Source: Pseudohongiella acticola
Lineage (GTDB): Bacteria; Pseudomonadota; Gammaproteobacteria; Pseudomonadales; Pseudohongiellaceae
Length of the DNA stretch: 64,000 nucleotides
Assembly: GCF_001758195.1 (NCBI RefSeq)
Contig: NZ_MASR01000001.1
Coordinates: 2,666,001-2,730,000, forward strand
Reading direction: 5' to 3'
The notes under the pieces were generated by a model that did no database searches, had not been told where the DNA came from, and worked only from the letters and a program-made list of their open reading frames with translations. A program made the position numbers and the translations under genes. Of the stretch, positions 16,900 to 26,666 are shown piece after piece (the stretch's first letter is position 1; each line of letters begins with the position of its first letter).

Positions 16900-18090
16900 A
16901 TGCGTTTGAACAAACTGGTATTGGCGTCGCGGATTGGTGGAAAATTGATGGCCTCAGCCACCCTGGCTGTGGCCATGTGTCTGTCAGGGTCAGCTTTCGG
17001 GCAGTCCGAACAACCTGAACTGCCGCGTCAGATGGCGTGGACGGCCTACAATCTGGGTACCACCGGCTACAACCAGGCGGTCGCCATCGGCGCCATGTTA
17101 CGTGATCGCTACAATATTACCCTGCGGGTGATTCCGGGGCAGAATGATGTATCCCGGTTGTTGCCGCTGGATACCGGCCGGGTGCAGTTTTCCGCTAACG
17201 GTGTGGCAACCTACTTTGCCCAGGAAGGTATGTTTCAGTTTGCCGACCCGCAATGGGGCCCCAAACCCCTGCGACTGTTGATGAGCTCCAATGGTCTGAG
17301 TAATCAGGCAGTTGCCGTTGCCGCAGATACTGGCGTCACCAGCTTTGCCGAGCTCAGAGGCCGACGCGTGCCGTATGTGCGCGCTGCGCCCGCCCTCAAT
17401 GTTTCAATGGAAGCCTATCTGGCTTGCGGCGGTTTGACCTGGGATGATGTCGAACGGGTTGATTTTCCGGGCTATGAGGCTATGTGGGAAGGCGTCATTA
17501 ATGGCGATGTCGATGCCGCGTTTGGCACCACTGTGTCCGGACCGACACGCCGGCTGGAAGCGTCGCCTCGGGGAATTCGCTGGTTACCGGCGCCCCACGA
17601 TGATGAGGCCTGCTGGCAGCGTATGCTGGCAATTGGCCCCTATTTCAATCAATACAACGCCACCCGGGGCGCCGGAATCAGTGATGATGAGCCACATCAG
17701 GCTGGAACCTATCCCTATCCGATTCTGATTGCGCTGGAGAGCCAGGACGAGGCGACGGTGTACTGGATGACACGGGTGATCAACGAAAACTTTGATGATT
17801 TCAAAAATGCCGACCCGGGTGCCATCGGGTGGGCGCTGGAATCCCAGGTCTTTAACTGGGTAGTGCCCTATCATGAAGGGGCGGTCCGTTACTGGCGTGA
17901 GATTGGTGCCTGGACCGATGAGTATGAGGCGCACAATCAGTCGCTGATTCGGCGTCAGGCGGTGCTGGCCGACGCCTGGGCGGAAGTTGAAGGCGAAGGC
18001 ATTGATGATCGCGATGCCTTCATGACGCGCTGGCAACAACTGCGGGCAGAGCGATTGCAGGAGGCCGGGTTCGATCCGGTCTGGCACTGA
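16900..18090 (+). CDS. TAXI-family TRAP transporter solute-binding protein
   Basis: The 396-aa periplasmic protein has a signal peptide (residues 1-34, ending GSAFG) and the TAXI-type binding fold, seen in AWTAYNLGTTGYNQAVAIG at the start of the mature chain and VDAAFGTT in the middle. It delivers a small organic acid or similar solute to the fused permease encoded next. The ligand is not predictable. AGGAG lies 7 bases before the ATG at 16900. Its stop overlaps the next start as TGATG, so the two are translationally coupled. Confidence 0.88.
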   Translation: MRLNKLVLASRIGGKLMASATLAVAMCLSGSAFGQSEQPELPRQMAWTAYNLGTTGYNQAVAIGAMLRDRYNITLRVIPGQNDVSRLLPLDTGRVQFSANGVATYFAQEGMFQFADPQWGPKPLRLLMSSNGLSNQAVAVAADTGVTSFAELRGRRVPYVRAAPALNVSMEAYLACGGLTWDDVERVDFPGYEAMWEGVINGDVDAAFGTTVSGPTRRLEASPRGIRWLPAPHDDEACWQRMLAIGPYFNQYNATRGAGISDDEPHQAGTYPYPILIALESQDEATVYWMTRVINENFDDFKNADPGAIGWALESQVFNWVVPYHEGAVRYWREIGAWTDEYEAHNQSLIRRQAVLADAWAEVEGEGIDDRDAFMTRWQQLRAERLQEAGFDPVWH

Positions 18091-20033
18091 TGCCGCGTAC
18101 GCCCACGTCAATGCCTGCGCCGGTGCGCTGGCTGGTTGCCATCGCGGCGGTGCTGAGTGCATTCCTGGCGATGGATTCGTTGCGTCTGTTTTCCGAAACA
18201 CCGCTGATGGATTTTGTCATTACGGTACAAAATCACTATTACTACGCACTGCTTGCGTTATTACTGCCGTTGGCTTTTCTGATTTATCCGGCGCACGCCA
18301 GGGCAACCCATTACTGGTATGACGCTGTGCTTGGCGCGGGCGCTTTTGCTGTCTGTGGATTCTTTTTCGTTAATGCAGAAACCATGCTGGACTATGGCTG
18401 GGAGTTCGCAGCACCAACCTACGCCGTGTGGATGAGCTATCTGTTATGGGCGTTGGCGCTTGAGGCGGTGCGGCGATGCGGTGGCCTGACTCTGTTTGTG
18501 CTGGTGCTGGTGTTCTCCCTGTATCCGATCGTGGCAGAGCGTCTGCCGGGTCCGATCTCTGGCATGACGTCATCGGTCGCCGAAACCGCGTCCTACCATG
18601 TCATGAGCATCGAAAGTATTCTGGGGCTGCCGTTCAGGGCGTTTGCACAACTGGTCATCGGCTTTCTCATTTTCGGTATTGCTCTGCAGCATACCGGTGG
18701 TGGCAGGTTCTTTATCAATCTGGCTTTTGCCATGTTCGGTCACGTGCGTGGCGGCTCGGCGAAAGTGGCGATTGTCTCCAGCGGTCTGATGGGCTCCATG
18801 AGTGGCAGTGTTATCACCAATGTGCTGACCACAGGGCAAATGACCATCCCGGCGATGAAACGCGATGGTATGTCCAGTGAATATGCTGGTGGCGTCGAAG
18901 CCTGCGCGTCAACCGGTGGCGTGTTGTTGCCGCCCATCATGGGGTCGACAGCGTTTGTCATGGCGACCTTTCTGAATGTGCCTTACACCACAGTGGCACT
19001 GGCGGCCGCAATACCCGCGTTGTTGTACTTTTTCGGCCTGTTTGTCCAGGTCGATGCCTATGCAGCGCGCACCGGCCTGCAAGGCACACCGCGAGAACAG
19101 TTGCCCAGTCTGGCTGCGACCATGCGAGAGGGCTGGTTTTACATCGCCTCATTTGCCGTGCTGATCTTCTTGCTGGTGTATCTGCAGCGAGAAGCGGTTG
19201 CACCCTTTTACGCCACAGGGCTGTTGCTGGCGCTCAATCAACTGTCGCGCAACCGCTGGGACGTCAGGGCCGCCGGTGCGTTCCTGGTGGCTGCCGGTAA
19301 ACTGCTGGTGGAGTTGCTGGCAATCATGGCGGGTGTTGGGCTGATTGTGGGCGCTTTGTCGCTGACCGGGCTCTCAGGTACGCTGGTTAACGATCTGTTG
19401 TACCTGGCCGGTGACTCGGTGTTGCTGCTCTTGCTGATGGGGGCGTTGACCAGTTTTGTGCTCGGCATTGGCATGACGGTGACTGCCGCCTATATTTTCC
19501 TTGCCATCATTCTGGCGCCGGCGCTGATTCAGGGCGGTCTGGACCCGATGAGTGTACACCTGTTCATTCTATACTGGGGCATGCTGTCGTTTATTACACC
19601 TCCGGTGGCGCTGGGCGCATTTGCCGCTGCCAGTATTGCCGGCGCGTCGTCGCTGACAACCGGCTTCAAGGCCATGCGGCTGGGCAGTGTCATCTATTTT
19701 ATCCCGTTCTTTTTTGTGCTTGATCCGGCGCTTACCATGGCGGGCAGTTTCTGGGATACCTTGTCGGCGACCGTAACGGTTGGTGTTGGTGTGTTGTTGA
19801 TTGCCGGGTCCTTGCAGGACTATTTACCAGGATTGGGTTTTCTTGATCGCAGTGGCGCGGCTGGCAAAGCGGGGCGACTACTGGCCGGCGTGGGCGGAGG
19901 CCTGGTGGCATTGCCGGGGCTGGACCTGATTGGTTTTGATGTGGGTGATATGGCGCTGCTTGTTGCCGGTGGCGCCATGGCTCTGCTGGGCGTTGTGCTT
20001 GCACGCCGCCCGGCAGAACCGGTACCCGCTTAG
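18090..20033 (+). CDS. Fused TRAP transporter permease (DctQM type)
   Basis: The 647-aa inner-membrane protein joins the small (DctQ-like, roughly residues 1-150) and large (DctM-like) permease subunits, as is usual for TAXI-type TRAP systems. Conserved large-subunit strings include SSGLMGSMSGSVITNVLTTG, VEACASTGGVLLPPIMG and FITPPVALGAFAAASIAG. Uptake would be driven by a sodium or proton gradient. It is coupled to the binding-protein gene through TGATG. Downstream it meets the DUF6351 gene head-on after 34 bases. Confidence 0.92.
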   Translation: MPRTPTSMPAPVRWLVAIAAVLSAFLAMDSLRLFSETPLMDFVITVQNHYYYALLALLLPLAFLIYPAHARATHYWYDAVLGAGAFAVCGFFFVNAETMLDYGWEFAAPTYAVWMSYLLWALALEAVRRCGGLTLFVLVLVFSLYPIVAERLPGPISGMTSSVAETASYHVMSIESILGLPFRAFAQLVIGFLIFGIALQHTGGGRFFINLAFAMFGHVRGGSAKVAIVSSGLMGSMSGSVITNVLTTGQMTIPAMKRDGMSSEYAGGVEACASTGGVLLPPIMGSTAFVMATFLNVPYTTVALAAAIPALLYFFGLFVQVDAYAARTGLQGTPREQLPSLAATMREGWFYIASFAVLIFLLVYLQREAVAPFYATGLLLALNQLSRNRWDVRAAGAFLVAAGKLLVELLAIMAGVGLIVGALSLTGLSGTLVNDLLYLAGDSVLLLLLMGALTSFVLGIGMTVTAAYIFLAIILAPALIQGGLDPMSVHLFILYWGMLSFITPPVALGAFAAASIAGASSLTTGFKAMRLGSVIYFIPFFFVLDPALTMAGSFWDTLSATVTVGVGVLLIAGSLQDYLPGLGFLDRSGAAGKAGRLLAGVGGGLVALPGLDLIGFDVGDMALLVAGGAMALLGVVLARRPAEPVPA

Positions 20034-20067
20034 TCCCGGAAGTATCCAGCAGTATTGGTTGCTGGTA

Positions 20068-22404
20068 CTAGTCGTTGCTGCCCTGAGTGGTCTCATAACG
20101 GTTGACCGGTGATGGGCCAAATGACAGCCAGGTCTGGTTGCTGCCCTGGCCGACACCAGGGCGACTCCAGTCGCAGACACCCTCGGGGAAGATGTCATTC
20201 AGTCGGGCTTTTTCCTCGTCATTAAACGTCACCCGATAGTCGTCATAGTCGATCGCTTTCAGCTGACATTTCATGACGTCATTGGTTAACGGACCTCCGG
20301 CGACCAGACGAAGGCCTGCATGCGGTGGATAGAGCTGGTTGCAGCGACCTGCCGTGTTGTCGTACAGGCGACTTGTGTTAAAGGTCGCTTCTTCCACGAT
20401 GCGTTCACCTTCAGCGGTAAAGCAGTCGTCACGCAATGCTTCCGGTTTTGCCTGCACGATTCGCTGCAGCATGGGTAGTTCTTCGCGAGTCGCCTTGATT
20501 GCATCAAGCCACTGGTTCATCAGACTGAGATTTTCATCCGCCAGCGACAGCTCGGCCGGATGACGGCGGATAACATAATTGTCGGCATGGCCATTGTCGC
20601 GCTGCAAGCGTGCACGCGTGGTGAAGGAGTAGATGCTGGCATGGAAATTACCCTGATGGTCAAGGTAGGGGCGGTCATCAATGATGGGCACACGGGACAG
20701 ACCGGCGCCGCCGTTGGTGATGCGGCCGGTTTCATAAGCGGCGCGAATTGCCTGCGGGTCGCCCTGGGTGCGTGCGTCAGTGCGCTGGTAGTCAATGTCC
20801 CAGCCGCCAAAGTTCTGGTTGATGTCGAGAAACTGCGTTTTGTCGATCAGGCCTTCGTTCAGGGCAACCAGACCATATTGCACTCCGACATTGTCATGCG
20901 GGCTGCGTGCGACGCTACGGCTGATGGCAGGGTCGGGGTGAGGACGTTCGCCAAACACATTACGCATGCCGTCATAGATAGAACATCGGATGCCAGTCGG
21001 ATTGGTTTGCGGATGGTACTCCATGCCTGGCGGAATTTCTGACGGACAATCAAACGGTGATATGCGATCCGGGCGGCTGCCAAGCGATTGGTCACACAGG
21101 TACCAGTTGGGCCAGCCACCAATGGCGGTTCGGGTGTCCTCATCCAGGTTGTTGGCGGGCGCATTTGCATAGTTGCGCCAGGGGCCTGAACACTCCTGCG
21201 CGTCAGTAAAATAGGTAACGGCATCAGAAAATGTCAGGCCAACCAGCAGGCCGTCCAGAATGCCCGGGTAGGCACCGGCAATAAGGAGTTGCTGCATGGC
21301 ACCGCCAGAGCCGCCGCTGCCGATCGTATGCACGGGCTCGCCGTAGTACTTGGTGACGTGTTCCTTCACCATCATGGCTGTTTCTGCGGAGACGACATCA
21401 TTGCAACCGCCCTGGGCATTGACGTTGAGCGTTGACGAGGCAATTGCGTAGCCTTGCGCCAACACGGATTCGCGTAATACGCCACCGGTCCCCGTGCCCT
21501 GAAAATAGCCTGCCTCGCAACCACCTCCGAAGGTGTAAAGCAGGCGCTGATTCCAGCCCTGATTGGGGGTCAGGGCCGACGGTGCGGGCGTGGCAGGGTC
21601 ATGTAACATGGCAATCTGGTAGATGGCGCGGTTCAGCGTCCCGGTCTCCAGGCGGACAATAAATGGCACCTCGGCACCGTTGCTGGTTTGGGTCATCAGT
21701 ACATTGGCGGGAACCGTGTTGTCATCGGGCAGCGGCAAAAAGCCCTCCTCGCCGGTGCTGCGGTAGACATAATCAAACCGTGTGGGCAGAGAGCAATCGG
21801 CGTCCTGTTGCGTTGTGTCGAGGAATTCGCCATTGCCGATGGCGAAGCGTCTTGGCTCTCTATCGCCCTCTCTATTGCCCTCTCCATTGACCCGCTCAGC
21901 AAGCGAATCCAGGCAAAGGTAAGGCTGTTGGCGGGGGCCGGATATGACCGGCCCGGAACCGGGGTAGTTGGTCAGCGTGAGGCTGGCACTTGACTGCCCG
22001 ATGTCGACCTCAAGGTTGTTGTTGCCTTCGCTCAGACCAGTGAGCAGGAATCGGGTGGTGGTGCCTGCCTCATCAGTGATGGTCTCGGTGTCGGCGGGCA
22101 GCTCGACAGGGCTATCGTTCAATCTGAGTCGAGGGGACATATCGTCGTCAGCGTCATGTTGCACAGCGATCAGTGCGCTGCCTCCCGTGACCAGGTGCGG
22201 TTGGCTGGAAACCACTTCGACACTGAGCCTGTTGACCATCGGAAGCGTTGACACGGGATCGCTTTCGTTCGATCCGGAGCATGCACTGATGGCCACTGCC
22301 AGCAACAGAGTCAGGCCTCCGGCGGCAGACCGGGCAGTGTGGCGATGTGATCTGGGTTGCGATTGGCAAGAAAGAGGACGTGTTGTTGTTATTTTTGCGT
22401 TCAT
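20068..22404 (-). CDS. DUF6351-type lipoprotein, probable alpha/beta hydrolase
   Basis: The 778-aa product begins with a lipoprotein signal ending VAISAC (cysteine 42), followed by an acidic linker and a large hydrolase-like region. FGGGCEAGYFQGTG and TIGSGGSGGAMQQLLIAGAY resemble the oxyanion and nucleophile-elbow regions of tannase- or depolymerase-like alpha/beta hydrolases; the serine in GSGGSGG is the likely nucleophile. I assign it to DUF6351 from memory of the family pattern. It may release a product imported by the neighbouring TRAP system, but that rests on proximity only. A 12-bp repeat lies in the coding sequence at 21854-21889. GGAG lies 8 bases upstream of the ATG. Confidence 0.75.
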   Translation of the reverse strand: MNAKITTTRPLSCQSQPRSHRHTARSAAGGLTLLLAVAISACSGSNESDPVSTLPMVNRLSVEVVSSQPHLVTGGSALIAVQHDADDDMSPRLRLNDSPVELPADTETITDEAGTTTRFLLTGLSEGNNNLEVDIGQSSASLTLTNYPGSGPVISGPRQQPYLCLDSLAERVNGEGNREGDREPRRFAIGNGEFLDTTQQDADCSLPTRFDYVYRSTGEEGFLPLPDDNTVPANVLMTQTSNGAEVPFIVRLETGTLNRAIYQIAMLHDPATPAPSALTPNQGWNQRLLYTFGGGCEAGYFQGTGTGGVLRESVLAQGYAIASSTLNVNAQGGCNDVVSAETAMMVKEHVTKYYGEPVHTIGSGGSGGAMQQLLIAGAYPGILDGLLVGLTFSDAVTYFTDAQECSGPWRNYANAPANNLDEDTRTAIGGWPNWYLCDQSLGSRPDRISPFDCPSEIPPGMEYHPQTNPTGIRCSIYDGMRNVFGERPHPDPAISRSVARSPHDNVGVQYGLVALNEGLIDKTQFLDINQNFGGWDIDYQRTDARTQGDPQAIRAAYETGRITNGGAGLSRVPIIDDRPYLDHQGNFHASIYSFTTRARLQRDNGHADNYVIRRHPAELSLADENLSLMNQWLDAIKATREELPMLQRIVQAKPEALRDDCFTAEGERIVEEATFNTSRLYDNTAGRCNQLYPPHAGLRLVAGGPLTNDVMKCQLKAIDYDDYRVTFNDEEKARLNDIFPEGVCDWSRPGVGQGSNQTWLSFGPSPVNRYETTQGSND
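21854..21889 (-). repeat. Three 12-bp tandem repeats inside the DUF6351 gene
   Basis: Three near-identical 12-base units encode NGEG-NREG-DREP. They lie in a charged linker between domains, and copy-number change would stay in frame. Confidence 0.75.
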
Positions 22405-22523
22405 GACATGAGCTCCGCTATTCTGCGTTTAGCTGTTGAATTCTGCTGCAGCTTACACCAAACTTGGCTTGCGGGCATCCGGCCTGCAATCGACTGAGTC
22501 CCCCCATCGTTACAGGTGTAGTC

Positions 22524-23294
22524 ATGGTCAGTGTTGGTTTTTGTTCTCGTTCGCGACGGTTCTGTTTAGCGGTAGCGCTGTTGATGGCGCTGCCCGCGAT
22601 CCCGCTGAGCGCCAACACCGAGGACGATCTGGCCGGTGAATTTGCCTTTGTGCGATTGCAGTATGACTCCTATTTTCGTGGTGGTTTCGGATACGGCCCC
22701 TGGTCTGTGGACTTTCCCGACGCCGACCGCAATTTTCTGCGTGGTGTGTCGCGGTTGAGTCACGTCAGGGTCATGCCAGATCCCATCGTATTGCGCCTTG
22801 ATGATGAACGAATCTTCGAATACCCTTTTATCTATGCGCTCGAAATGGGACGTAACGGCGGGCCGTATTTCTCTCCGCCGGAGATCGCCAATTTGCGGGA
22901 ATACCTGCTGCGAGGCGGTTTTCTGTTGATTGACGATTTCTGGGGCACGCGCGAATGGGATGCTTTTGCCAGCTCCTTCAGCAATATTTTCCCGGAGCGC
23001 GAAATGATACAACTGCCCCCGGATCATGAAATCTTCCGCTTGTACTACGATACCGATGGCCCTCAGATGGTGCCTGCTCTGGGCAATGCGGACAATGTGC
23101 CCGAGCGCGATATAGATCAGGCGTCTGTGCACGCGATTCTGGATGACAGTGGCCGGATCATGGTGCTGATCAACTGGAATACCGACATGGGTGATGGCTG
23201 GGAGCATACCTATCATCCCCGCTACCCAACCCAGTTTGCCAACACCGCCTATCAGCTTGGTATCAACTACCTGATCTACTCAATGACGCATTGA
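22524..23294 (+). CDS. DUF4159 domain protein, secreted
   Basis: The 256-aa product has a signal peptide (ending PLSA) and a single DUF4159 domain. Recognisable parts are FVRLQYDS at the start, LREYLLRGGFLLIDDFWG in the middle, which resembles glutamine-amidotransferase-like folds, and the C-terminal YQLGINYLIYSMTH. Elsewhere this domain often sits beside MoxR ATPase and DUF58/von Willebrand genes; none are here, so this copy seems to act alone. Function unknown. The ATG at 22524 was chosen because an upstream start at 22464 would bury the signal peptide. Confidence 0.8.
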   Translation: MVSVGFCSRSRRFCLAVALLMALPAIPLSANTEDDLAGEFAFVRLQYDSYFRGGFGYGPWSVDFPDADRNFLRGVSRLSHVRVMPDPIVLRLDDERIFEYPFIYALEMGRNGGPYFSPPEIANLREYLLRGGFLLIDDFWGTREWDAFASSFSNIFPEREMIQLPPDHEIFRLYYDTDGPQMVPALGNADNVPERDIDQASVHAILDDSGRIMVLINWNTDMGDGWEHTYHPRYPTQFANTAYQLGINYLIYSMTH

Positions 23295-23323
23295 CGCATG
23301 GGTGGATTGATGGCGCGGAAACG

Positions 23324-24304
23324 CTACCGTGCCTGCGTGGCTCTCATGTCAGCGCAGTAATCATTCTGTCTCAGGGCGGGCGTGAACCAGATGACATCGT
23401 AAGGCAGGGTCTCCGAGAAGGCCTGCGAATACGGCGCCGGTGCCGTATATTCCGGGTCTACTTCCAGGAAGGCAACGCTCAGAGGTCGCTGGCTCAGATA
23501 GTTGGGCACGCCCAGATCGTGGCGAATATGATAGTTGCCTGCCAGCAGAATACGCTGGTCAAACACGTCATCCCCGGGCAGCAGCGCGGTGCTCATTTGT
23601 TGATCTCTGGTCTGCTGTACGCGAACCATGGCCGGAAACTGGCTCGACGGCAACATGCCGCAGTGGCTGCTGTCGATATCGCGCTCGAGCTGGGCGATCT
23701 GCTCAGTGTTCAATGGCTGCGAGTTGTGCGGCGTGTCATCCTGATAGATCTGCATGACGTCGCCAGTGTTGATATTGCCCGCGCGTAGCTGTACGTCGCG
23801 CTCAAATGCCAGCATCACGGCGGGGCCATAAAACTGCCAGGGCCAGCCGTCAGTGTCCCAGGCCAGCTGGCTGACCAGTGAGTCGGACTCGGTGGGCAGA
23901 CTTGTTCCGGTAAGCCTTTCAATGGCGGGTTGTTGGTCGCGCGTCATCATCTCAAGCACCAGCAGACTGTTGCTATCGGGTGAGATCAGATCCTTCAGCA
24001 ATTCCAGGCGCAGGCGATGGTGATCCGGGTTGTCGTGCTTCTCACCCAGAAGCAGCAAAGGGTGAGAAGCCAGTCGCAAAAGCAGCCCGTCGCGCGAAAT
24101 GAACTGGTTTTCTGCAGGCAGCCAGATTTTGCCCACGAGGGCATGATCCTGGTGCAGGGGGCTTTGCCAGTTCGCGGGGCTTTGCAATCTCGCGGCGCTT
24201 TGACCAGAACCTGGCGTAGCGGGCGAGGTGCAGCCGAGGCACAGCAGTGTCAGTAGCAGGGCCGACAGTAGTCGTATCTCAAATGATCTTCTTCGGGTAA
24301 TCAA
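23324..24304 (-). CDS. ChaN-family lipoprotein
   Basis: The 326-aa product has a lipoprotein signal (LLLTLLCLGC, cysteine 25) and a ChaN-type domain with LLLGEKHDNPDHHRLRLELL. ChaN proteins are haem-binding outer-membrane lipoproteins linked to iron supply in some bacteria; that role is family knowledge only. The start is a TTG at 24304, supported by GGAG 10 bases upstream, and overlaps the sixA-like gene by 26 bases, so the two are an operon. A 6-residue QS-containing repeat follows the lipid-anchor cysteine. Confidence 0.82.
   Translation of the reverse strand: MITRRRSFEIRLLSALLLTLLCLGCTSPATPGSGQSAARLQSPANWQSPLHQDHALVGKIWLPAENQFISRDGLLLRLASHPLLLLGEKHDNPDHHRLRLELLKDLISPDSNSLLVLEMMTRDQQPAIERLTGTSLPTESDSLVSQLAWDTDGWPWQFYGPAVMLAFERDVQLRAGNINTGDVMQIYQDDTPHNSQPLNTEQIAQLERDIDSSHCGMLPSSQFPAMVRVQQTRDQQMSTALLPGDDVFDQRILLAGNYHIRHDLGVPNYLSQRPLSVAFLEVDPEYTAPAPYSQAFSETLPYDVIWFTPALRQNDYCADMRATQAR
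24158..24211 (-). repeat. Three 18-bp tandem repeats in the ChaN-like gene
   Basis: Units at 24158-24175, 24176-24193 and 24194-24211 share GGGGCTTTG-type cores. They encode a six-residue repeat (QSAARL, QSPANW, QSPLHQ) in the linker after the lipid anchor. Confidence 0.8.
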
Positions 24305-24776
24305 TGTACTTCAGCTCCGCCTGACCGATGAGCAGATCAGACCATTGCGTGATCGGCAGGCTCAGCTCTGCGACACAACACGTGGGCATGTTATCCAGTG
24401 TTGCTTCACCGCAGAGGTCGTTAAAAAGATCTGTCAGCGCCGGGTTATGCCCGACCAGCATGACTGAATCCAGCTTGTCATCCTGATTGCGGATCAGTTG
24501 CAACAAATGTGCACTGCCCGCCAGGTATATCTGGCGCTCAAGATGAATCAGCTCTTTGGGGATAGACAGATGATTGGCAAAGATTTCTGCCGTTGAGGCC
24601 GTTCTTAGTGCCGGGCTGCACAGGATGCGTTGCGGGTGTGTGCCGCGTTTGTCCAGGTTATCTGCCATCAGGGGAGCATCATGGCGGCCACGCTCGTTCA
24701 GTGGGCGATCAATGTCACGCTGGGCCTGATCATTCCAGCTTGATTTAGCGTGTCTAACCAGAATCAATGTCTTCAT
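24279..24776 (-). CDS. sixA: SixA-like histidine phosphatase
   Basis: The 165-aa protein is a small histidine phosphatase. The RHAKSSW motif carries the phospho-accepting H9, and VGHNPALTDL holds the second conserved histidine. In E. coli SixA removes phosphate from histidine phosphotransfer proteins; here the target is unknown. It is the first gene of a two-gene unit with the ChaN-like lipoprotein. The 211-bp region to its right, shared with the divergent DUF481 gene, shows no clear operator. Confidence 0.87.
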   Translation of the reverse strand: MKTLILVRHAKSSWNDQAQRDIDRPLNERGRHDAPLMADNLDKRGTHPQRILCSPALRTASTAEIFANHLSIPKELIHLERQIYLAGSAHLLQLIRNQDDKLDSVMLVGHNPALTDLFNDLCGEATLDNMPTCCVAELSLPITQWSDLLIGQAELKYIDYPKKII

Positions 24777-24987
24777 GATCTATTTGTCTCTAGTTATTAC
24801 GGGTGGCCCTGCCAAGGACAACTCATTGTACCTGCAAAGTGCCGGGAAACATACCACGACCCGGCTTCCCGCAGGTCCGGATCGGTGCTGGACTTTAGTG
24901 GCGTAATTGCTCAGAATTCAGGTCTTGTCGGGCGAGTCTGAAGCTCTTTCGCTGTAATCACCACAACTCACACGCAAGGAGTGTTGA

Positions 24988-25719
24988 ATGTTGCCACCGC
25001 TAAAACGTCTGTTAACTTCCGTTTTTCTATTGGGTGCCGTATCGGCCAGTACGCAGTTGTCTGCACAGGAGTGGGATCTGGCGACCGAGCTGGAGCTGGG
25101 TGCCATTTTCACTTCCGGCAATACCAATGACGAAAATATCCGGTTTCGCGGTCGCTTTGATGCTATTCGGGATGATTGGTCCTACCGCTTCTCCATGGAC
25201 GGGTTTCGTTCCTCCAAGGACGATGAACTGGCAGCTCAGAGGCTCTATACGGTGGGCAGTGCGATGTACAACTTCGACCCGGACACATTCGTACAAGGCC
25301 GGGTGGCTCACGAAGATGACCGCTTTAGCGGTTACGAGGGCCAGACAGACGCATCCGTAAGTTATGGTCAGGTAGTTTTGCGCGATATCGACAATATGTC
25401 GCTACGCTACACGGTCGGTGCGGGTGTTCGGGTCTCTCGTGCAGAGGCAGCCGGCGGTGATGACTTTGAGGAAGCAATTATCCGACTGTCGACCGACTAC
25501 AGCTGGGATATTTCTGACACGGCCCGTTTTAATCAGATCCTGAGTGTGGACGCTGGTGAGCGGTCAAGCATTGGTCGTTCGGAGTCATCGATCGAGACTG
25601 ATATCATGGAAAGTCTGTCGATGAAATTCACCATCAATGTGAAGCACCAGACGGAAGTTCCAGCAGGACGTGAAAAGACCGACACAGAAGCATCGATTAC
25701 ACTGTTGCTGCGGTTCTGA
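24988..25719 (+). CDS. DUF481 outer-membrane beta-barrel protein
   Basis: The 243-aa product has a signal peptide (ending QLSAQ) and alternating beta strands ending in LLLRF, with the terminal phenylalanine typical of outer-membrane barrels. ELGAIFTSGNTNDENI matches the start of DUF481 (YdiY-like) proteins. Members of this family respond to acid or salt in enterics, but their function is unclear. AGGAG lies 9 bases before the ATG. It is a single gene, 74 bases before the molybdenum hydroxylase operon. Confidence 0.85.
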   Translation: MLPPLKRLLTSVFLLGAVSASTQLSAQEWDLATELELGAIFTSGNTNDENIRFRGRFDAIRDDWSYRFSMDGFRSSKDDELAAQRLYTVGSAMYNFDPDTFVQGRVAHEDDRFSGYEGQTDASVSYGQVVLRDIDNMSLRYTVGAGVRVSRAEAAGGDDFEEAIIRLSTDYSWDISDTARFNQILSVDAGERSSIGRSESSIETDIMESLSMKFTINVKHQTEVPAGREKTDTEASITLLLRF

Positions 25720-25793
25720 TAAAAAAGCGCGGGTAACGTTCGAGCTGAATTCTTTCAATAATTTATACAGTTATTCCATAATGAGGCGTATGC

Positions 25794-26666
25794 ATGCAGT
25801 ACGAAGCACCCACAAAGCTTGCTGATGTGGTGCCGCTGCTGGCATCGGCCAACGGGCATGGCAGGGTGTTGGCGGGCGGTACCGATCTGCTTGCCCGGTT
25901 TGCCACCGGCGCGGCGCGCCCGACATTGCTGGTAGATATCAAACACGTTGCCGAGCTCACCGTGATCGAGCGGGACAGCGACGGAGGCTTTACCATTGGC
26001 GCCGGGGTCTGCGGTGCAGCCGTCAGTGAACACAACGGGCTTTGCTCTGCGTGGCCAGGTGTCACCGAAGCAATGGAGTTGATTGGCTCGGTCCAGATTC
26101 AGGGGCGTGCCACCTTGGGCGGTAATCTGTGTAATGCCTCGCCGGCCGCCGATTCAGTGCCAGCGCTGATCGCGGCCGCGGCGCGCTGTCGAATTATGGG
26201 CAGCAGCGGTGAGAGATACGTTGATGTTGCCGACATCATTCAGTCACCTGGCAAGACCTGTCTTGCCAAAGACGAATTTATTGTCAGTTTTTATTTGCCG
26301 CCTCGACCGCCACGCAGTGCCGATGCCTATCTCAGGCTGATTCCCCGTAGTGAAATGGATATCGCCGTTGCAGGTGCGGCAGTTGACCTGACACTGGATG
26401 ATGCTGGCAAGGTTCAGGCTGCGTCGGTTGCGTTGGGCGCAGTGTCGCCCGTGCCTTTGTTGGTGCCAAAAGCATCAGCGTTGCTAGTCGGTTCGCAACT
26501 TGACGCCGCCGTCATGGCGCGTTTCCAGGCCATCATATCGTCCTCGTGCCGCCCACTCGATGATAAACGGGGAACCATCGAATACCGCAGTCACGTTGCA
26601 GGTGTGCTTGCCGTACGCGCTGCGTTGATTGCAGGCCAGCGTGCAGCAGCCGGGGAGAGAACATGA
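25794..26666 (+). CDS. FAD subunit of molybdenum hydroxylase
   Basis: The 290-aa protein is the medium subunit of a three-part xanthine-dehydrogenase/CO-dehydrogenase-type enzyme. LAGGTDLLARF and GRATLGGNLCNASPAADSVP are the two FAD-binding loops of this family. It accepts electrons from the 2Fe-2S subunit and passes them to NAD or a quinone. First gene of a cytoplasmic operon in the order FAD, 2Fe-2S, molybdenum. Each junction overlaps as ATGA. GAGG precedes the ATG by 7 bases. Confidence 0.9.
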   Translation: MQYEAPTKLADVVPLLASANGHGRVLAGGTDLLARFATGAARPTLLVDIKHVAELTVIERDSDGGFTIGAGVCGAAVSEHNGLCSAWPGVTEAMELIGSVQIQGRATLGGNLCNASPAADSVPALIAAAARCRIMGSSGERYVDVADIIQSPGKTCLAKDEFIVSFYLPPRPPRSADAYLRLIPRSEMDIAVAGAAVDLTLDDAGKVQAASVALGAVSPVPLLVPKASALLVGSQLDAAVMARFQAIISSSCRPLDDKRGTIEYRSHVAGVLAVRAALIAGQRAAAGERT

